22,551 nucleotides of DNA from an uncultured Eubacteriales bacterium (GTDB taxonomy: Bacteria; Bacillota; Clostridia; Oscillospirales; Oscillospiraceae): positions 1-22,551 of the forward strand of contig CATXTO010000027.1 in assembly GCA_958402445.1 (NCBI GenBank). The letters are read 5' to 3'. A program made the position numbers and the translations under genes. The notes beneath the pieces were generated by a model. That model searched no databases. It was not told the DNA's origin and worked only from the letters and a program-made list of their open reading frames with translations. Below, in pieces: positions 21,703 to 22,551 of the stretch. The number at the start of each line of letters is the position of its first letter. Positions within the stretch are counted from its first letter, which is position 1.

Positions 21703-22182
21703 ATGGAGAAGATAGCCAGTTTTACCGTCAATCATTTGCTTCTGGAGCCGGGCGTTTATGTATCCAGAAAGGACTCGGTACAGGGAGCGGTGGTCACCAC
21801 CTTTGACCTGCGCATGACAGCGCCGAACCGGGAGCCGGTGATGAACACCGCAGAGGTCCATGCCATGGAGCATTTGGGCGCCACCTTCCTGCGCAATGAG
21901 CCGAATTGGAAGGACCGTGTTCTGTATTTCGGCCCAATGGGCTGCCGTACCGGGTTTTACCTGCTGCTGGCAGGCGACCTGAGCGCTGAGGAAATTATCC
22001 CTCTGACCCGGGCAATGTTTCTCTTTATTCGGGACTACCGGGGATCGGTGCCTGGGGCGGCGGCACGGGACTGCGGCAACTATCAGGATATGAATTTGAC
22101 CATGGCAAACTGGTGGGCCGCTCGATATTTGGAGCAGACCCTGGACAAAATCGACCCGGCGCACCTGTACTATCCGGTCTAA
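21703..22182 (+). CDS. luxS: S-ribosylhomocysteine lyase (AI-2 synthase)
   Basis: A 159-residue LuxS enzyme. It cleaves S-ribosylhomocysteine to homocysteine and DPD, the precursor of autoinducer-2, as part of the activated methyl cycle. The metal-binding and catalytic residues are all present: HAMEH (His53, Glu56, His57), Cys81 in GPMGCRTGFY, and the third ligand Cys124 in RDCGNYQDMNL. The N-terminal FTVNHLLLEPGVYVSRKD and TTFDLRM...PNREP.MNTAE blocks are typical. Length is standard. Ribosome binding is weak (GGGATGAG about 9 bp upstream), and the ATG follows the HAD stop by 7 bp, suggesting translational coupling. No other methyl-cycle gene (pfs, metK) is adjacent. The tandem repeat array begins about 20 bp downstream. 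Confidence 0.97.
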   Translation: MEKIASFTVNHLLLEPGVYVSRKDSVQGAVVTTFDLRMTAPNREPVMNTAEVHAMEHLGATFLRNEPNWKDRVLYFGPMGCRTGFYLLLAGDLSAEEIIPLTRAMFLFIRDYRGSVPGAAARDCGNYQDMNLTMANWWAARYLEQTLDKIDPAHLYYPV

Positions 22183-22203
22183 AGCCTCTCTGCGAAGCAA
22201 CCT

Positions 22204-22551
22204 TTCCGGGGAAGCTGCGCTCGCCCGCGGAACGACCGCAGGTCGTTCCCTACATCCTGAAATTTGAATTGCATTCTGTAGGGGCGAGCTGCGCTCGCCC
22301 GCGGAACGACCGCAGGTCGTTCCCTATATCCCGAAATTTGGAATACATCCTGTAGGGGCGAGCTGCGCACGCCCGCGGAACGACCACAGGTCGTTCCCTA
22401 CATCCCGAAATTTGGGATACATCCTGTAGGGGCGAGCTGCGCACGCCCGCGGAACGACCACAGGTCGTTCCCTACATCCCGAAATTTGGGATACATCCTG
22501 TAGGGGCGAGCTGCGCTCGCCCGCGGAACGACCACAGGTCGTTCCCTACAT
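22204..22551. repeat. 74-bp palindrome-rich tandem repeat array, runs off window
   Basis: About 4.7 head-to-tail copies of a 74-bp unit start at 22204, 22278, 22352, 22426 and 22500 (cut by the window end). Each unit has a 50-bp module bounded by GTAGGG and CCCTAC (inverted). The module contains two hairpins: GGGCGAGC/GCTCGCCC with a TGC loop, and GGAACGACC/GGTCGTTCC with a GCA or ACA loop. A 24-bp linker follows, which in later copies is itself palindromic (ATCCC.AAATTT.GGGAT). Copies differ at few bases; the third and fourth carry GCACGCCC instead of GCTCGCCC, leaving one mismatch. The first copy is degenerate at its left end. No protein is encoded. It resembles REP/BIME-like intergenic elements. 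Confidence 0.9.

Noticed and set aside
22204..22551. CRISPR array
   Set aside because: The units are directly adjacent 74-bp copies whose 24-bp linkers are also repeated, so there are no unique spacers, and no cas genes are present.

Overview
The window looks like chromosomal DNA of a Bacillota bacterium, most likely a gut Clostridia/Oscillospiraceae-type organism. This is inferred from strong AGGAGG-type ribosome binding sites, G+C-rich coding regions broken by A+T-richer patches, LuxS, MATE and MerR proteins of Gram-positive type, a DUF4179 protein next to an ECF sigma factor, and sugar-acid genes. No rRNA, tRNA, CRISPR array, phage or complete IS element was found.

Layout. (1) 1-3.2 kb: a carbon-nitrogen hydrolase, a consensus promoter that runs straight into a strong terminator hairpin (candidate small RNA or attenuator), then a MATE transporter. 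(2) 3.2-5.5 kb: a MerR regulator divergent from a DUF4097-like lipoprotein. The spacer between them holds a textbook MerR promoter (19-bp spacer with a central palindrome). A small proline-rich protein with its own terminator follows. (3) 5.6-9.1 kb: an XRE regulator divergent from an RfbD-like SDR oxidoreductase, then a secreted/membrane protein of unknown function. (4) 9.1-11.9 kb: four tandem paralogues of a small membrane-anchored extracytoplasmic protein plus the tail of a fifth, with signs of recent gene conversion. (5) 12.1-13.7 kb: an A+T-rich ECF sigma factor/DUF4179 pair with overlapping genes. (6) 13.7-20.4 kb: a divergent sugar-acid regulon. LacI regulator and mannitol dehydrogenase/fructuronate reductase-family genes lie on the minus strand; a PfkB kinase, 6-phosphogluconate dehydrogenase and a LarA-like nickel racemase homologue lie on the plus strand. 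Each promoter start carries a matching palindromic operator. (7) 20.4-22.2 kb: LURP-one-like protein, HAD phosphatase and luxS. (8) 22.2 kb to the end: a tandem array of a 74-bp palindrome-rich repeat that runs off the window.

The most interesting candidate is region 6. Its four enzymes can be ordered into one path: fructuronate to mannonate (dehydrogenase), mannonate to gluconate (LarA-like C2 epimerase), gluconate to 6-phosphogluconate (PfkB kinase, if its substrate is gluconate), then ribulose 5-phosphate (Gnd). That would be a hexuronate route avoiding mannonate dehydratase and KDPG aldolase. The sequence supports the enzyme families and co-regulation; the substrates are inference.
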